This document shows positions 49,906 to 59,295 of a DNA stretch of 64,000 nt, piece after piece; the first letter of the stretch is position 1; each line of letters begins with the position of its first letter. The notes under the pieces were generated by a model. The model made no database searches. It saw nothing but the letters and a program-made list of their open reading frames with translations, and was not told where the DNA came from. Source of the DNA: Saprospiraceae bacterium. GTDB lineage: Bacteria > Bacteroidota > Bacteroidia > Chitinophagales > Saprospiraceae. Both the position numbers and the translations under genes were made by a program. The stretch is from the NCBI GenBank assembly GCA_016714765.1, contig JADKCF010000017.1, positions 1 to 64,000 on the forward strand, read 5' to 3'.

Positions 49906-50901
49906 ATGCAAAATCATATAAAGGTTCTAATTTTTTTAGTAGTTACAAGTCTTGTTGGTTTTTATTCCTGCTCCAATGATTTTGAGTTGACAGAAAGCGG
50001 TGCGGATATTCCTATAGTGTATGGAATGGTATCTGTGGGAGATACCGCCACCTATATCAGAGTAGAAAGGGCTTTTATTGACGAAAAAACTTCAGCCTTT
50101 GTGCTCTCAAAAGACCCAGCACAATTGTATTATAATGATATTACAGTCAAAATACGACATTTGAAAACAGGAAAAGATTATATATTGAATAGAGTGGATG
50201 GAAATCTGGAAGGGTTCAAGCGGGATACAGGCGTATTTGCTGATGCACCCAACTATCTTTACAAGATTAAGAAAAATGAATTAAACTTCATACCCAAAGA
50301 TGAATACAAATTTATTGTGAATAAATCTGATGGTGTGATACTGACTGAAGCTACGACCAAAGCCATCACACCATATGTCAATGAAGATATTACTACTCCC
50401 GGGCCTACAGCTTTATTGTCGTTTGTCAATAATTTAGATTTTAAAGTACGGTGGTTTGGTGATGCCAATGCAGTCATTCACGATGTGAAATTAGTCTTTA
50501 ATGTAAAAGAAGAAAGAGAAGGTAAGTTTACAGATAAAGCTGTGACATGGACGTTGGCCAAAAATATTGATAAAACTGAATATGCTACAAAAGGCAGGGC
50601 TTTTTACGAATTTATGCAAGGCGCTTTTGAGAAAAATAATGCTATCAAGAGATATTTTCAAAACGCGTCACTTGTCATTGTTTCAGGCGGCCAGGAAGTA
50701 AAAGACTATATCAGCATTGGCCAGGCCAATCTGGGCATCACTTCCAGTGGCGAAATACCTGTGTATACCAATCTAAGCAATGGAGGGCAGGGCATTTTTT
50801 CTTCTAAGACTACGTTTACCAGAAAAGACATCGCCCTGAGTAATGCTACTCTAGATTCCCTTCGTAACGGTGTCATTACAAAAAGTCTGAACTTTAAGTA
50901 A
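49906..50901 (+). CDS. DUF4249-like lipoprotein
   Basis: 331 residues with a lipoprotein signal ending GFYSC. The mature part has IPIVYGMVSVGDTATYIRVE (about 34-53), the opening pattern of DUF4249 proteins, then beta-rich segments including VKIRHLKTGKDYIL and TTPGPTALLSFVNNLDFKVR. Members are often encoded near TonB-dependent transporters, but none is here. Assignment to DUF4249 is probable, not certain. Function unknown. Confidence 0.6.
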   Translation: MQNHIKVLIFLVVTSLVGFYSCSNDFELTESGADIPIVYGMVSVGDTATYIRVERAFIDEKTSAFVLSKDPAQLYYNDITVKIRHLKTGKDYILNRVDGNLEGFKRDTGVFADAPNYLYKIKKNELNFIPKDEYKFIVNKSDGVILTEATTKAITPYVNEDITTPGPTALLSFVNNLDFKVRWFGDANAVIHDVKLVFNVKEEREGKFTDKAVTWTLAKNIDKTEYATKGRAFYEFMQGAFEKNNAIKRYFQNASLVIVSGGQEVKDYISIGQANLGITSSGEIPVYTNLSNGGQGIFSSKTTFTRKDIALSNATLDSLRNGVITKSLNFK

Positions 50902-50904
50902 TAA

Positions 50905-50938
50905 TCTGACGAACTGTCAGACCATTCGGCCTTTTTTT
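50905..50938 (+). terminator. Weak terminator candidate before dnaK
   Basis: 6-bp stem TCTGAC (50905-50910) with GTCAGA (50916-50921), then ten bases and a T7 tract (50932-50938). The distance between stem and T-tract makes this uncertain. Confidence 0.25.
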
Positions 50939-51056
50939 CCTGTTTAAGATCATTTTTGACAGTCTTTTTGTCTGTGAATCGCATTGGCATACAGATTGAC
51001 TATATAATTGTATCAGTAAAAAATGATTCTTAAAAAATTAAACACAATAACATACA

Positions 51057-52988
51057 ATGGGTAAAATAATAGGTATAGACTTAGGAACCACTAACTCATG
51101 TGTGGCTGTAATGGAAGGAAATGAACCTGTCGTCATAGCCAATGAAGAAGGAAAGCGTACTACACCATCGATAGTTGCATTTCTTGATAATGGTGAAAGA
51201 AAAATCGGTGATCCTGCCAAAAGACAGGCTATCACCAATCCAAAGCGAACGATTGCTTCTATCAAGAGATTTATGGGCAACAGATTTAGTGAGGTAAACC
51301 TCGAAACTGGTAGGGTTGCATATAAAACTGTCAAAGGTGATAATGACACTGTTCGTGTAGAAATAGACGGAAGGATGTATACGCCACAGGAAATATCTGC
51401 GATGGTACTTCAGAAAATGAAGAAAACAGCAGAGGATTTTCTGGGTCAGGAAGTGACCGATGCTGTCATCACTGTGCCGGCATATTTTAATGACTCTCAA
51501 AGACAGGCGACCAAAGAAGCCGGCGAAATTGCAGGGCTAAAAGTGCAGCGTATTATCAATGAGCCTACGGCAGCTGCATTGGCATATGGTCTGGATAAAA
51601 AACATCAGGATAGTACGATTGCAGTATTCGACCTTGGTGGTGGTACATTTGATGTGTCTATTCTGGAGTTGGGAGATGGTGTATTCGAAGTAAAATCTAC
51701 CAATGGAGATACACATCTCGGTGGTGATGATTTTGATCAGGTGATCATAGACTGGCTGGCGGATGAGTTTAAAGTGCAGGAAAACGTAGATCTAAGAAAA
51801 GACCCTATGTCACTTCAGAGAATCAAAGACGCAGCAGAAAAAGCTAAGATAGAATTGTCGACATCTGCAGAAACCGAAATCAACCTGCCTTATGTCACTG
51901 CTGTAGATGGCGTGCCTAAGCACCTGGTCATGAAGCTTTCAAGAGCGAAATTCGAGCAGTTGGCAGATAGTCTTATCAAAAGAACTTTAAAGCCGTGCGA
52001 AGATGCACTTAAAGATGCAGGACTGAATAAAAGCAAGATAGACGAGGTCATTCTTGTGGGAGGTTCTACCAGAATACCTGCTATCCAACAGGCTGTAGAA
52101 GACTTTTTTGGCAAAAAACCTAATAGAAGTGTCAATCCCGATGAAGTGGTAGCCTTGGGGGCTGCGATACAGGGAGGTGTACTCAGCGGTGATGTCAAAG
52201 ATGTTTTGCTGCTGGATGTAACCCCACTTTCACTGGGTATCGAAACTATGGGCAATGTTTTTGACATCGTCATAGAATCCAATAGTACCATTCCGACCAA
52301 AAAGACAAAAACATATTCTACCGCAGCAGACAATCAACCGAGTGTGGAGATTCATATCTTGCAGGGAGAGAGACCTATGGCCAGAGACAATAGAAGTGTT
52401 GGCAGGTTTATACTGGATGGTATACCACCAGCGCCAAGAGGTGTTCCACAGGTCGAAGTGACCTTTGATATGGACGCCAATGGTATCCTTAAGGTGTCTG
52501 CCAAGGATAAAGGAACCGGTAAAGAGCAAAATATCAGAATCGAAGCATCTACAGGATTGTCACAGGAGGAAATCGCAAAAATGAAAGCTGAGGCAGCTGC
52601 CAATGCTGACACAGACAAACAAGCCAAAGAAAAAGCTGAAAAGCTCAATATGGCTGACAGTCTGATCTTCCAAACCGAAAAACAAATGAAGGATATAGGT
52701 GATAAAATACCTGCCGACAAAAAAGCAGCTATAGAAAGTGCTCTTACAGAACTTAAAGAAGCACATAAACTTCAGGATATTCCGCGAGTGGACAAAGCAT
52801 CTGAAGCTATGAATAATGCATGGCAGGCAGCCTCACAGGACATATATCAGGCACAACAGAATACGGGTGGTGCAGAAGGTGGCGCCCAAGACTTCGGAGC
52901 CGGTGACGGACAAGGAAGCAATGGCAAAGGCACTGCGGATGATGTGACAGATGTAGAGTTTGAAGAAGTAGAAGGGGATAAAAAATAA
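51057..52988 (+). CDS. dnaK: Molecular chaperone DnaK (Hsp70)
   Basis: 643-residue ATP-dependent chaperone, cytosolic. Signatures: IGIDLGTTNSCVAVMEG (4-20), AVFDLGGGTFDVSIL, VILVGGSTRIPAIQ, the linker DVLLLDVTPLSLGIETMG, and the C-terminal EEVEGDKK tail. Complete and intact. No grpE, dnaJ or CIRCE element is adjacent. Upstream, TTG (50984-50986) and TATAATTG (51003-51010) form only an imperfect promoter. A hairpin terminator follows. Confidence 0.98.
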   Translation: MGKIIGIDLGTTNSCVAVMEGNEPVVIANEEGKRTTPSIVAFLDNGERKIGDPAKRQAITNPKRTIASIKRFMGNRFSEVNLETGRVAYKTVKGDNDTVRVEIDGRMYTPQEISAMVLQKMKKTAEDFLGQEVTDAVITVPAYFNDSQRQATKEAGEIAGLKVQRIINEPTAAALAYGLDKKHQDSTIAVFDLGGGTFDVSILELGDGVFEVKSTNGDTHLGGDDFDQVIIDWLADEFKVQENVDLRKDPMSLQRIKDAAEKAKIELSTSAETEINLPYVTAVDGVPKHLVMKLSRAKFEQLADSLIKRTLKPCEDALKDAGLNKSKIDEVILVGGSTRIPAIQQAVEDFFGKKPNRSVNPDEVVALGAAIQGGVLSGDVKDVLLLDVTPLSLGIETMGNVFDIVIESNSTIPTKKTKTYSTAADNQPSVEIHILQGERPMARDNRSVGRFILDGIPPAPRGVPQVEVTFDMDANGILKVSAKDKGTGKEQNIRIEASTGLSQEEIAKMKAEAAANADTDKQAKEKAEKLNMADSLIFQTEKQMKDIGDKIPADKKAAIESALTELKEAHKLQDIPRVDKASEAMNNAWQAASQDIYQAQQNTGGAEGGAQDFGAGDGQGSNGKGTADDVTDVEFEEVEGDKK

Positions 52989-53022
52989 GAGGTAGTTTTT
53001 AGTTAATATTGAGTTGAAGAAG

Positions 53023-53056
53023 AAGAGCCTGCCGATTGAAATATCGACAGGCTCTT
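53023..53056. terminator. Bidirectional terminator after dnaK
   Basis: 9-bp stem AAGAGCCTG (53023-53031) with CAGGCTCTT (53048-53056), extended by 4 bp after one mismatch, followed by T-rich sequence. Lies between the convergent dnaK and barrel-protein genes. Confidence 0.75.
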
Positions 53057-53078
53057 TCAAATTTTTCAGAATTTTTTT

Positions 53079-53579
53079 TTATCTGGATGATCCGTTGAGG
53101 ATGTACCTGGCTGTCAATGCTCCATAACCACTTCTGAATCTACTGAGACTTGCACCTGCATAATCATAACTATCTGCAACCACAATAGTAGGAGCCCAGT
53201 CTACACTTAGATTTAAAGGGATATTGTCAAATGAATAATCCAAACCAAGTACACCTGAAACACCAATTTCGTAATAATTATCCAGACCAGCAATACCATA
53301 ATCCCATGTAGTAAAAGATCCTCCAAATCCCCAATACCAAGTCAGTCTGTCCACTGATTTTATAGGTGTATGATTGAGATAATAGGCGCCGGCTGCCAAT
53401 CCACCCCAACGTATACCACCGAAAATATCAAGTGCCGCTTTTTCATTTAAAAAAGTTTTATAAGAAGCTATTAGACCATAGCCGAGTTTGGCTCCTATAG
53501 CTGACTTATAGTCTTGCGCTTGTATCAAAGATGTACTAAACATCATCACAGCAAAAAAAATGAGCATTTTTGTTTTCAT
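53079..53579 (-). CDS. Small outer-membrane beta-barrel protein
   Basis: 166 residues; signal peptide ends SLIQAQ, then alternating strands such as AIGAKLGYGLIASYKTFLN, ALDIFGGIRWGGLAAGAYYL and TWYWGFGGSF. The layout fits an 8-strand barrel. No specific family is assigned. It follows another barrel gene by 52 bases on the same strand, probably as the second gene of the unit driven by the promoter at 54227. Confidence 0.68.
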   Translation of the reverse strand: MKTKMLIFFAVMMFSTSLIQAQDYKSAIGAKLGYGLIASYKTFLNEKAALDIFGGIRWGGLAAGAYYLNHTPIKSVDRLTWYWGFGGSFTTWDYGIAGLDNYYEIGVSGVLGLDYSFDNIPLNLSVDWAPTIVVADSYDYAGASLSRFRSGYGALTARYILNGSSR

Positions 53580-53631
53580 TTCAAAATGTTTTTTGGTTAT
53601 AAAAGATTAAATAAATAAACTGTTAACTGAG

Positions 53632-54186
53632 TTACCAGCAATAGCCAAAGCCAACTCCACCCCAATATGGTACAAATATTCCTTCAGCAATAAATGGGGT
53701 TAGCCAATTTTCCACATAAATCCACCATCCTCAGGTTGTCTTCGATACATAAAACTAAAAGTCCCGAGCACTGTGGATGCATCACTAGTATTAAATATTT
53801 CTCCTGTTCCTGATAAAAATGTTACACCACCACCAATTTCAAAATATTTTCCATTTTTACCCAAAAGTACATTTCCCATAATTGGAACAGTAAGAATACC
53901 TCCTCCTCCACCAGTATCTCCAACGTAGCCTATTCCAACTCTTGCCCCAAATTTGTTTGCCAATCTTACATCATAATTTGCAGAAAAAATAAGTCCATTT
54001 CCCAGTAACTCTACAAAAAATGTGTTTTTAGTGCCTGAATATTCTGAAGAAGAAGTTGTTTTGTCAAATGTAGATTGAGATGATTTCATTTTTTTTCTTT
54101 TGCGCTGACACATCATTTACTAAAATAATACTTAGAAAAGCTACCCAAATAAAAATCAGCACTTTTGTGGTTGATTGTTTTCTCAT
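53632..54186 (-). CDS. Outer-membrane beta-barrel protein, rebuilt across two frameshifts
   Basis: A gene hidden by two frame breaks. The ATG at 54186 starts a signal peptide (MRKQSTTKVLIFIWVAFLS, then IILVNDVSAQ). In the A8 run (T8 at 54089-54096 on the plus strand) one A is surplus; beyond it the frame runs MKSSQSTFDKTTSSSEYSG and through barrel strands such as FGARVGIGYVGDTGGGGG. Near 53701 one base is missing; restoring it adds LTPFIAEGIFVPYWGGVGFG and then YCW with a terminal Trp, as expected of an outer-membrane barrel. The total is about 184 residues. A perfect promoter sits upstream. Confidence 0.7.
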
Positions 54187-54226
54187 GATTTAATTGTTTT
54201 GTTAATAATTATTAAATATTTTATTA

Positions 54227-54256
54227 CAAAATTACTTTATATTTGGACATATGCAA
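54227..54256 (-). promoter_or_regulatory. Bacteroidota promoter of the two-gene barrel-protein unit
   Basis: Minus strand TTG (54254-54256), exactly 19 bases, TAATTTTG (54227-54234), 41 bases before the start at 54186. Independent support for the rebuilt start of that gene. Confidence 0.65.
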
Positions 54257-54299
54257 GGTTTCTTACTAAAATATTTTGTTAAAAATGCGGAGCACAAAA

Positions 54300-54330
54300 A
54301 AGCCGGAACACATAAGATGTGCTCCGGCTT
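54300..54330 (-). terminator. Terminator of the atpD-atpC unit
   Basis: Hairpin AAGCCGGA/TCCGGCTT (8 bp), one mismatch, then 5 more bp and a 3-base loop. On the minus strand it is followed by a run of T (complement of 54294-54300), 28 bases after the atpC stop. Confidence 0.75.
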
Positions 54331-54357
54331 TAGTTCTTGTGGTTCTAGTATTGTTTG

Positions 54358-54606
54358 TTATTCCTGGACTCCCTGTACCAGCAGTGAAACTTCATTTTTC
54401 AGCACTTCCACAAAACCTTTCTTTATCTTAAAAGTCTTTTTTTTTCCTTTGGCATCAATGATACGTACATCACCCTGACTCAACGCAGCCACTATGGGAG
54501 CGTGATTTTTTAATATTTCAAACTGTCCGCTGATTCCCGGTACTTTGACAGACGTAATCTGACCTGTATATATTTCTTTTTCCGGCGTCAAAACGATGAG
54601 ATTCAT
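54358..54606 (-). CDS. atpC: ATP synthase F1 epsilon subunit (short form)
   Basis: 82 residues covering only the N-terminal beta-sandwich: MNLIVLTPEKEIYTGQITSV, SGQFEILKNHAPIVAALSQG, FKIKKGFVEVLKNEVSLLV. The C-terminal helical hairpin that inhibits ATP hydrolysis in many bacteria is absent; typical epsilon is 130-140 residues. Short forms occur in Bacteroidota, so this is not a truncation. It follows atpD by 44 bases. Confidence 0.92.
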   Translation of the reverse strand: MNLIVLTPEKEIYTGQITSVKVPGISGQFEILKNHAPIVAALSQGDVRIIDAKGKKKTFKIKKGFVEVLKNEVSLLVQGVQE

Positions 54607-54650
54607 ACCTTAGCTATTTGATGTGATATATTATTTAATTACTGGGTTAC

Positions 54651-56171
54651 TTATGCATTAGCTGAAGCCTCAGCAAGCATTTTTTCACCTGCAGTGATGA
54701 CGTCTTCTATTTTTCCCTTGAGATTGAAAGCTGCTTCAGGGTATTTATCCAATTCGCCATCTATGATCATGTTAAATCCTTTGATGGTATCTTCTATTGG
54801 TACCAATACTCCAGGTATACCTGTAAACTGCTCAGCTACGTGGAAAGGCTGTGAAAGGAACCTTTGAACTTTTCTGGCACGATATACGACCATTTTATCT
54901 TCTTCCGAAAGTTCTTCCATACCAAGGATGGCAATGATGTCCTGCAACTCTGTATATCTCTGAAGAATGAGTTTTACTCTTTGGGCGCAGTCATAATGCT
55001 CATCTCCGATGATAGCCGGGTCCAGAATCCTTGAGGTGGAGTCCAGAGGATCCACAGCAGGGTAGATACCCAGGGAAGCAATCTTTCTGCTCAATACTGT
55101 AGTAGCATCCAGGTGCGCAAATGTGGTAGCCGGTGCCGGGTCTGTCAAGTCATCTGCAGGTACATATACTGCCTGAACAGATGTGATAGATCCTCTCTTG
55201 GTAGATGTGATACGCTCTTGCATAAGACCCATCTCTGTAGCCAGTGTAGGCTGATATCCTACGGCTGATGGCATACGTCCCAACAATGCTGATACTTCAG
55301 ATCCAGCCTGAGTAAACCTGAATATATTATCGATAAAGAAAAGGATATCTTTTCCACCATTGGGGTCGCTCATGTCACCATCTCTATAATACTCAGCCAA
55401 TGTCAAACCAGATAGAGCTACTCTTGCTCTGGCGCCCGGAGGTTCATTCATCTGACCAAAAACGAAAGTCGCTTTGGATTCCTTTAGTTTTTCTTTGCTC
55501 ACTTTGCTCAGGTCCCATCCTCCTTCTTCCATAGAATGTCTGAATTCAGGACCGTAGTTGATGATATCGGATTCTAACATCTCACGAAGCAGGTCATTGC
55601 CTTCTCTGGTACGCTCGCCTACTCCTGCAAATACAGATATACCATCATAACCTTTTGCAATATTATTGATCAGTTCCTGTATTAGTACTGTTTTACCTAC
55701 TCCTGCACCTCCGAAAAGACCAATTTTACCTCCCTTGGAGTAAGGCTCTATAAGATCTATGACCTTGATACCTGTATAAAGGACTTCAGTCTCCGTAGAG
55801 AGATCTTCGAATCTTGGTGGTTTATTATGTATACTTCTGGTCACTTTACGATCCAGCGCACCCAAACCATCTATAGGTTCACCTACGACATTAAACACTC
55901 TGCCTTTGATTTGGTCACCTATTGGCATGGAAATATTTTCTCCCAGGTCCAACACGTCCATACCCCTGGTCAATCCATCAGTAGAGTCCATGGATACAGC
56001 CCTTACGCTATCCTCTCCCAGGTGTTGCTGCACTTCCAGGATTAAAGTCTCGCCATTTTGTTTCTGAATGGACAATGCGCTGAGAATTTCTGGTAATTTA
56101 CTGTTTTCGCCGGCAAAACTTACGTCTACCACAGGTCCGATGATTTGTTTTATATGCCCAATATTAGCCAT
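54651..56171 (-). CDS. atpD: ATP synthase F1 beta subunit
   Basis: 506-residue catalytic subunit of the F1 sector. P-loop GGAGVGKTVLIQELINN (about 163-179), catalytic Glu region AGVGERTREGNDL, DELSEED-like EELSEEDKM, and the family signature in PAVDPLDSTSR. Intact. In this window only atpD and atpC are present; the a, c, b, delta, alpha and gamma genes must lie elsewhere, as is common in Bacteroidota. Confidence 0.98.
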   Translation of the reverse strand: MANIGHIKQIIGPVVDVSFAGENSKLPEILSALSIQKQNGETLILEVQQHLGEDSVRAVSMDSTDGLTRGMDVLDLGENISMPIGDQIKGRVFNVVGEPIDGLGALDRKVTRSIHNKPPRFEDLSTETEVLYTGIKVIDLIEPYSKGGKIGLFGGAGVGKTVLIQELINNIAKGYDGISVFAGVGERTREGNDLLREMLESDIINYGPEFRHSMEEGGWDLSKVSKEKLKESKATFVFGQMNEPPGARARVALSGLTLAEYYRDGDMSDPNGGKDILFFIDNIFRFTQAGSEVSALLGRMPSAVGYQPTLATEMGLMQERITSTKRGSITSVQAVYVPADDLTDPAPATTFAHLDATTVLSRKIASLGIYPAVDPLDSTSRILDPAIIGDEHYDCAQRVKLILQRYTELQDIIAILGMEELSEEDKMVVYRARKVQRFLSQPFHVAEQFTGIPGVLVPIEDTIKGFNMIIDGELDKYPEAAFNLKGKIEDVITAGEKMLAEASANA

Positions 56172-56219
56172 GATTATATAAGTATTTTAATAGAAATAAG
56201 CTATTTTAAAAAATCGCCA

Positions 56220-56227
56220 CAAAGATA
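56220..56227 (-). promoter_or_regulatory. Promoter -7 element of atpDC
   Basis: TATCTTTG on the minus strand, about 49 bases before the atpD ATG; TTC lies 19 bases upstream at the -33 position. Confidence 0.5.
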
Positions 56228-56529
56228 GGGTTAATTCTTTTATTATGAAGAATTTAAACATATTTTGATTTTCTTTTTATAAAATATTTTATACAATTAC
56301 CAATGATAATTTGGTGTGATAGGTATAATGTAGAATCCACACTTTTGAGATTTATATTTTGTGTGACATTAGTTTATATTTTGGCCTTTGATCTTTGCAT
56401 TTATTTTTTGTACGTGCTCTATGCTTTTGATGAAATAAGTTACCTTTAACATTTTTGAAAATGGTTTGGAATGGTTGAAAAAGCGGTTTTGTTCAATTGC
56501 GCATCATACTAATGTACGCCAATTCGATG
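56228..56529. other. Intergenic region, about 300 bp
   Basis: AT-rich gap between the end of the Bat operon (batC stop) and the atpD promoter. No open frame with a plausible start and no strong hairpin, so I cannot point to a terminator for the operon. Confidence 0.35.
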
Positions 56530-57258
56530 TTACCAGTCTTTTTTACTTCTTTTGGCTTTTTTACCTGTTTCATTTCTCAATTTTTGCCGAACATTTTTTT
56601 CTTCATTTTCCATAATTTCCAAAAGCTTTTGTGCATCGCTTTTATTCATTTTTCGATTTGAAGTTTTTTTGTCCTCCTGCTGGTTTTCTTCCTGCAGATT
56701 GTCCTTGTTTTGCTGGTTTTGGTCATTATTCTTATCGCTGCTATCATCTTTTTTTGGATCCTGCTGGTTTTGCTGCTCTTTGTTCTGGTCCTTTTTATCT
56801 TTTTGTTGCTGTTCTTTTTTTTGTTGCTGTTCTTGCTTTTTGAGTTCACGGCGTGCTATAGCCAGATTCTCTTTTGTTTCTGTCCCTGATGCGTTGTATT
56901 TTAGTGCTTTTTTATACGCCTCTATGCTTTCTTTAAATTGTTGCTTTTTGTATAATGCATTACCCAGGTTGTGAAAAATATCTGCTTTATGGGTATCTTC
57001 CGTGGCTTTACCCGCAGCATCTTCATATTTTTTGACGGCTTCATCATACCTTTCCTGATTCATAAGTGTATTGCCAAGGTTGTATGCAGATTTTAAGGAA
57101 GATTTTTCTGATTCAGCTTTGCGGTATGCAGTCTCTGCTTCTGAATATTTCCCAAAACCGTAAAGTAAGTCTCCGTTGCGTAGATTTTTATGGGCAGACT
57201 GACTGCTTAAATACCCACAAACAGTCATGATATATAACAGGAACAAGTGTTTTAACAT
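56530..57258 (-). CDS. batC: BatC-like TPR protein
   Basis: 242 residues. Signal peptide to about 19; TPR units at about 24-135 (GDLLYGFGKYSEAETAYRKA; SAYNLGNTLMNQERYDEAVK; IFHNLGNALYKKQQFKESIE). A long Gln/Lys/Asp/Asn low-complexity region (about 150-205) follows, then a short basic C-terminus ending KKDW, which is typical of BatC. It is the last gene of the operon, 4 bases after batB; BatD and BatE do not follow. Confidence 0.82.
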   Translation of the reverse strand: MLKHLFLLYIMTVCGYLSSQSAHKNLRNGDLLYGFGKYSEAETAYRKAESEKSSLKSAYNLGNTLMNQERYDEAVKKYEDAAGKATEDTHKADIFHNLGNALYKKQQFKESIEAYKKALKYNASGTETKENLAIARRELKKQEQQQKKEQQQKDKKDQNKEQQNQQDPKKDDSSDKNNDQNQQNKDNLQEENQQEDKKTSNRKMNKSDAQKLLEIMENEEKNVRQKLRNETGKKAKRSKKDW

Positions 57259-57262
57259 TTTT

Positions 57263-58252
57263 CTATCTTTTTGGATTTGAAACCATAAAATACGAAATCA
57301 GCAGAAGGAATATACCTGCGATTAAAAAATATTGGTAAAAACTTCGGTATTCTGAATATGATCTTACTTCTACTGCATGCTTTTGCAGTTGGTCTATCTT
57401 AGTGTTAAGGTCGCTGATGATATCTGTTGTTTTATCATTTAGTAAATAAAACTGTCCTTTGCCGGCATCGGCGATTTTTTGTAAAAGGTCCTTATTCAGG
57501 ACAGTTTTCACAGGGTTTCCCTCGTCATCCATTTTAAACTCTTCCCTTCCGGCATTTATCACCGGGATGTAACCACCTTCAGGTGTGCCTGCCCCTACAG
57601 TAAAGACGCTCCAGCCGGCCTCTGTTGCTTTTTCAGCCATTTGTATAGCATCTTCGTCATGATCTTCACCATCCGAGATAATAATCAACGCCCGCTGATT
57701 TTTTTCTTTTGCACTCCTCATGGCCAGATCTATTGCCTCTCCAATAGCTGTACCTTGTGAGCCTGCCATATCTGTATTGGCAGATCTGGCAAAAAGGTCT
57801 GCTGCCGCATAATCAAGTGTAAGGGGCATCTGTAAATAAGCTCCTCCTGCAAAAAGTATTAGTCCCAGCTGATCCCCTTTTCGGCTTTCGATAAGCTGTG
57901 AGGCAAATCTTTTTGATTTTTCGAGTCTCGAAGGGCTGATATCTGTGGCATTCATACTATTAGAGATATCGAGCGCTATGAATATATCACTTTTATTTAC
58001 TTTGACTTTATCTTTTTTCAGTCCATACTGTGGGTTGGCGGCTGCGATGATGAGGCAAAGTATTGCTCCTATGGTCAGAACCAATACATTATTTTCTGAA
58101 AAATGTCCATTTATGAGTTTGCTGATCAGGGCCGGCTGACCAAACTGGATAATTCTTTTTTGTAGATTTTTTTTTGACAAAAGGTATATACCCCCTAATA
58201 CCGGAATCAATAAAAGCAAATAGAATGCTGAAGGCTCTTCAAATCTAAACAT
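57263..58252 (-). CDS. batB: BatB-like von Willebrand A membrane protein
   Basis: 329 residues. Two N-terminal membrane helices (about 10-26 and 57-75), a VWA domain (about 85-290) with the metal-site motif ALDISNSMNATD and later the IISDGEDHDEDA loop, and a C-terminal helix (about 305-325). A periplasmic VWA domain partner of the Bat complex. 11 bases after batA. Confidence 0.86.
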   Translation of the reverse strand: MFRFEEPSAFYLLLLIPVLGGIYLLSKKNLQKRIIQFGQPALISKLINGHFSENNVLVLTIGAILCLIIAAANPQYGLKKDKVKVNKSDIFIALDISNSMNATDISPSRLEKSKRFASQLIESRKGDQLGLILFAGGAYLQMPLTLDYAAADLFARSANTDMAGSQGTAIGEAIDLAMRSAKEKNQRALIIISDGEDHDEDAIQMAEKATEAGWSVFTVGAGTPEGGYIPVINAGREEFKMDDEGNPVKTVLNKDLLQKIADAGKGQFYLLNDKTTDIISDLNTKIDQLQKHAVEVRSYSEYRSFYQYFLIAGIFLLLISYFMVSNPKR

Positions 58253-58263
58253 ATATCAATGGG

Positions 58264-59271
58264 TCAGCTAAAAGTTTTAAAAATCGATTGGCTCAATAGC
58301 CACCATATCAAAAACAATATACCTCCTGCAAACAAAAACAGGCGATACTCATCTTTATATCTCTTATATACATTGACTTCTATTTCGGTTTTTTCCAGAC
58401 GGTCTATTTCTGCATAGATTTGTTCAAGACTTTGACGGTCTATTGCTCTGAAATGTTTGCCACCTGTCATTTCAGAAATTTGGGTCAGTAAAGCGATATC
58501 AATTTCTACAGTGGCCATGGCAAATAAATATTCGCCATCACTTCTCCTGTTGACAGGTGAAAGCGCCTGGCCCATGGTACCTACGGCAATAGTGTAGACT
58601 TTGACACCATATTCGGTGGCAATTTCAGCAGCTGTTACAGGATCGATATATCCGGCATTATTGACTCCATCGGTGAGTAGGATGATGATTTTGGACTTTG
58701 CCTTTGAGTCCTTTAGTCGATTGACAGCAGTGGCCAGTCCCATACCTATAGCGGTACCATCCTGCAATAGGCCCACTTGTAGTTTGGAAAGGAAGTCTGT
58801 GATCACTCTATGGTCTGTAGTCAAAGGACACTGAGTAAATGCTTCTCCAGAAAAAACAACAAGACCAATTCTGTCGTGTTTTCTTTTCTCCACAAACTCT
58901 GTTGCAACCATTTTGCTGACTTCCAGTCTGTCCGGATCAAAGTCTTTGGACAACATACTGCTAGATAAGTCCATAGCCAACATGATATCTATTCCTTCGG
59001 CCTTTACTTTTTCTTCTGTGAGTGCCAGTTGCGGTCTGGCTAATGCTATTATGAAGAGTCCTACAGAAATAATTTGTAAACCAGGCAAATATGGATATAA
59101 GTTTTCTTTCCAGGTTTTGACGCCTTCAATACCCCGCAAATCCGGCATTGTGAGGGATACTTTTTTCCTTTTTTTAGCTATAAACTCCCACCAGATCATG
59201 GCAGGGATGACCAGCAAGCATAAAAGCCACCAGGGGGATGCAAAACTATATGCAGATAAGGGATTCAGCAT
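58264..59271 (-). CDS. batA: BatA-like von Willebrand A membrane protein
   Basis: 335 residues. An N-terminal helix (SPWWLLCLLVIPAMIWWEF), second helix at 58-78, VWA domain (about 88-300) with the metal-site motif AMDLSSSMLSKD, TAIGMGLATAVNRL and LLTDGVNNAG, and a C-terminal helix. Part of the Bat aerotolerance-type operon, which in other bacteria supports envelope stress tolerance. Confidence 0.87.
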   Translation of the reverse strand: MLNPLSAYSFASPWWLLCLLVIPAMIWWEFIAKKRKKVSLTMPDLRGIEGVKTWKENLYPYLPGLQIISVGLFIIALARPQLALTEEKVKAEGIDIMLAMDLSSSMLSKDFDPDRLEVSKMVATEFVEKRKHDRIGLVVFSGEAFTQCPLTTDHRVITDFLSKLQVGLLQDGTAIGMGLATAVNRLKDSKAKSKIIILLTDGVNNAGYIDPVTAAEIATEYGVKVYTIAVGTMGQALSPVNRRSDGEYLFAMATVEIDIALLTQISEMTGGKHFRAIDRQSLEQIYAEIDRLEKTEIEVNVYKRYKDEYRLFLFAGGILFLIWWLLSQSIFKTFS

Positions 59272-59295
59272 GACTTGTCTTGATTTAGATCATTC

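Noticed and set aside
56552..56974. Plus-strand open frame of 140 codons rich in Phe, Cys, Ser and Leu
   Set aside because: It is the shadow of the Gln/Lys/Asn-rich part of batC, with no start context or recognisable domain.
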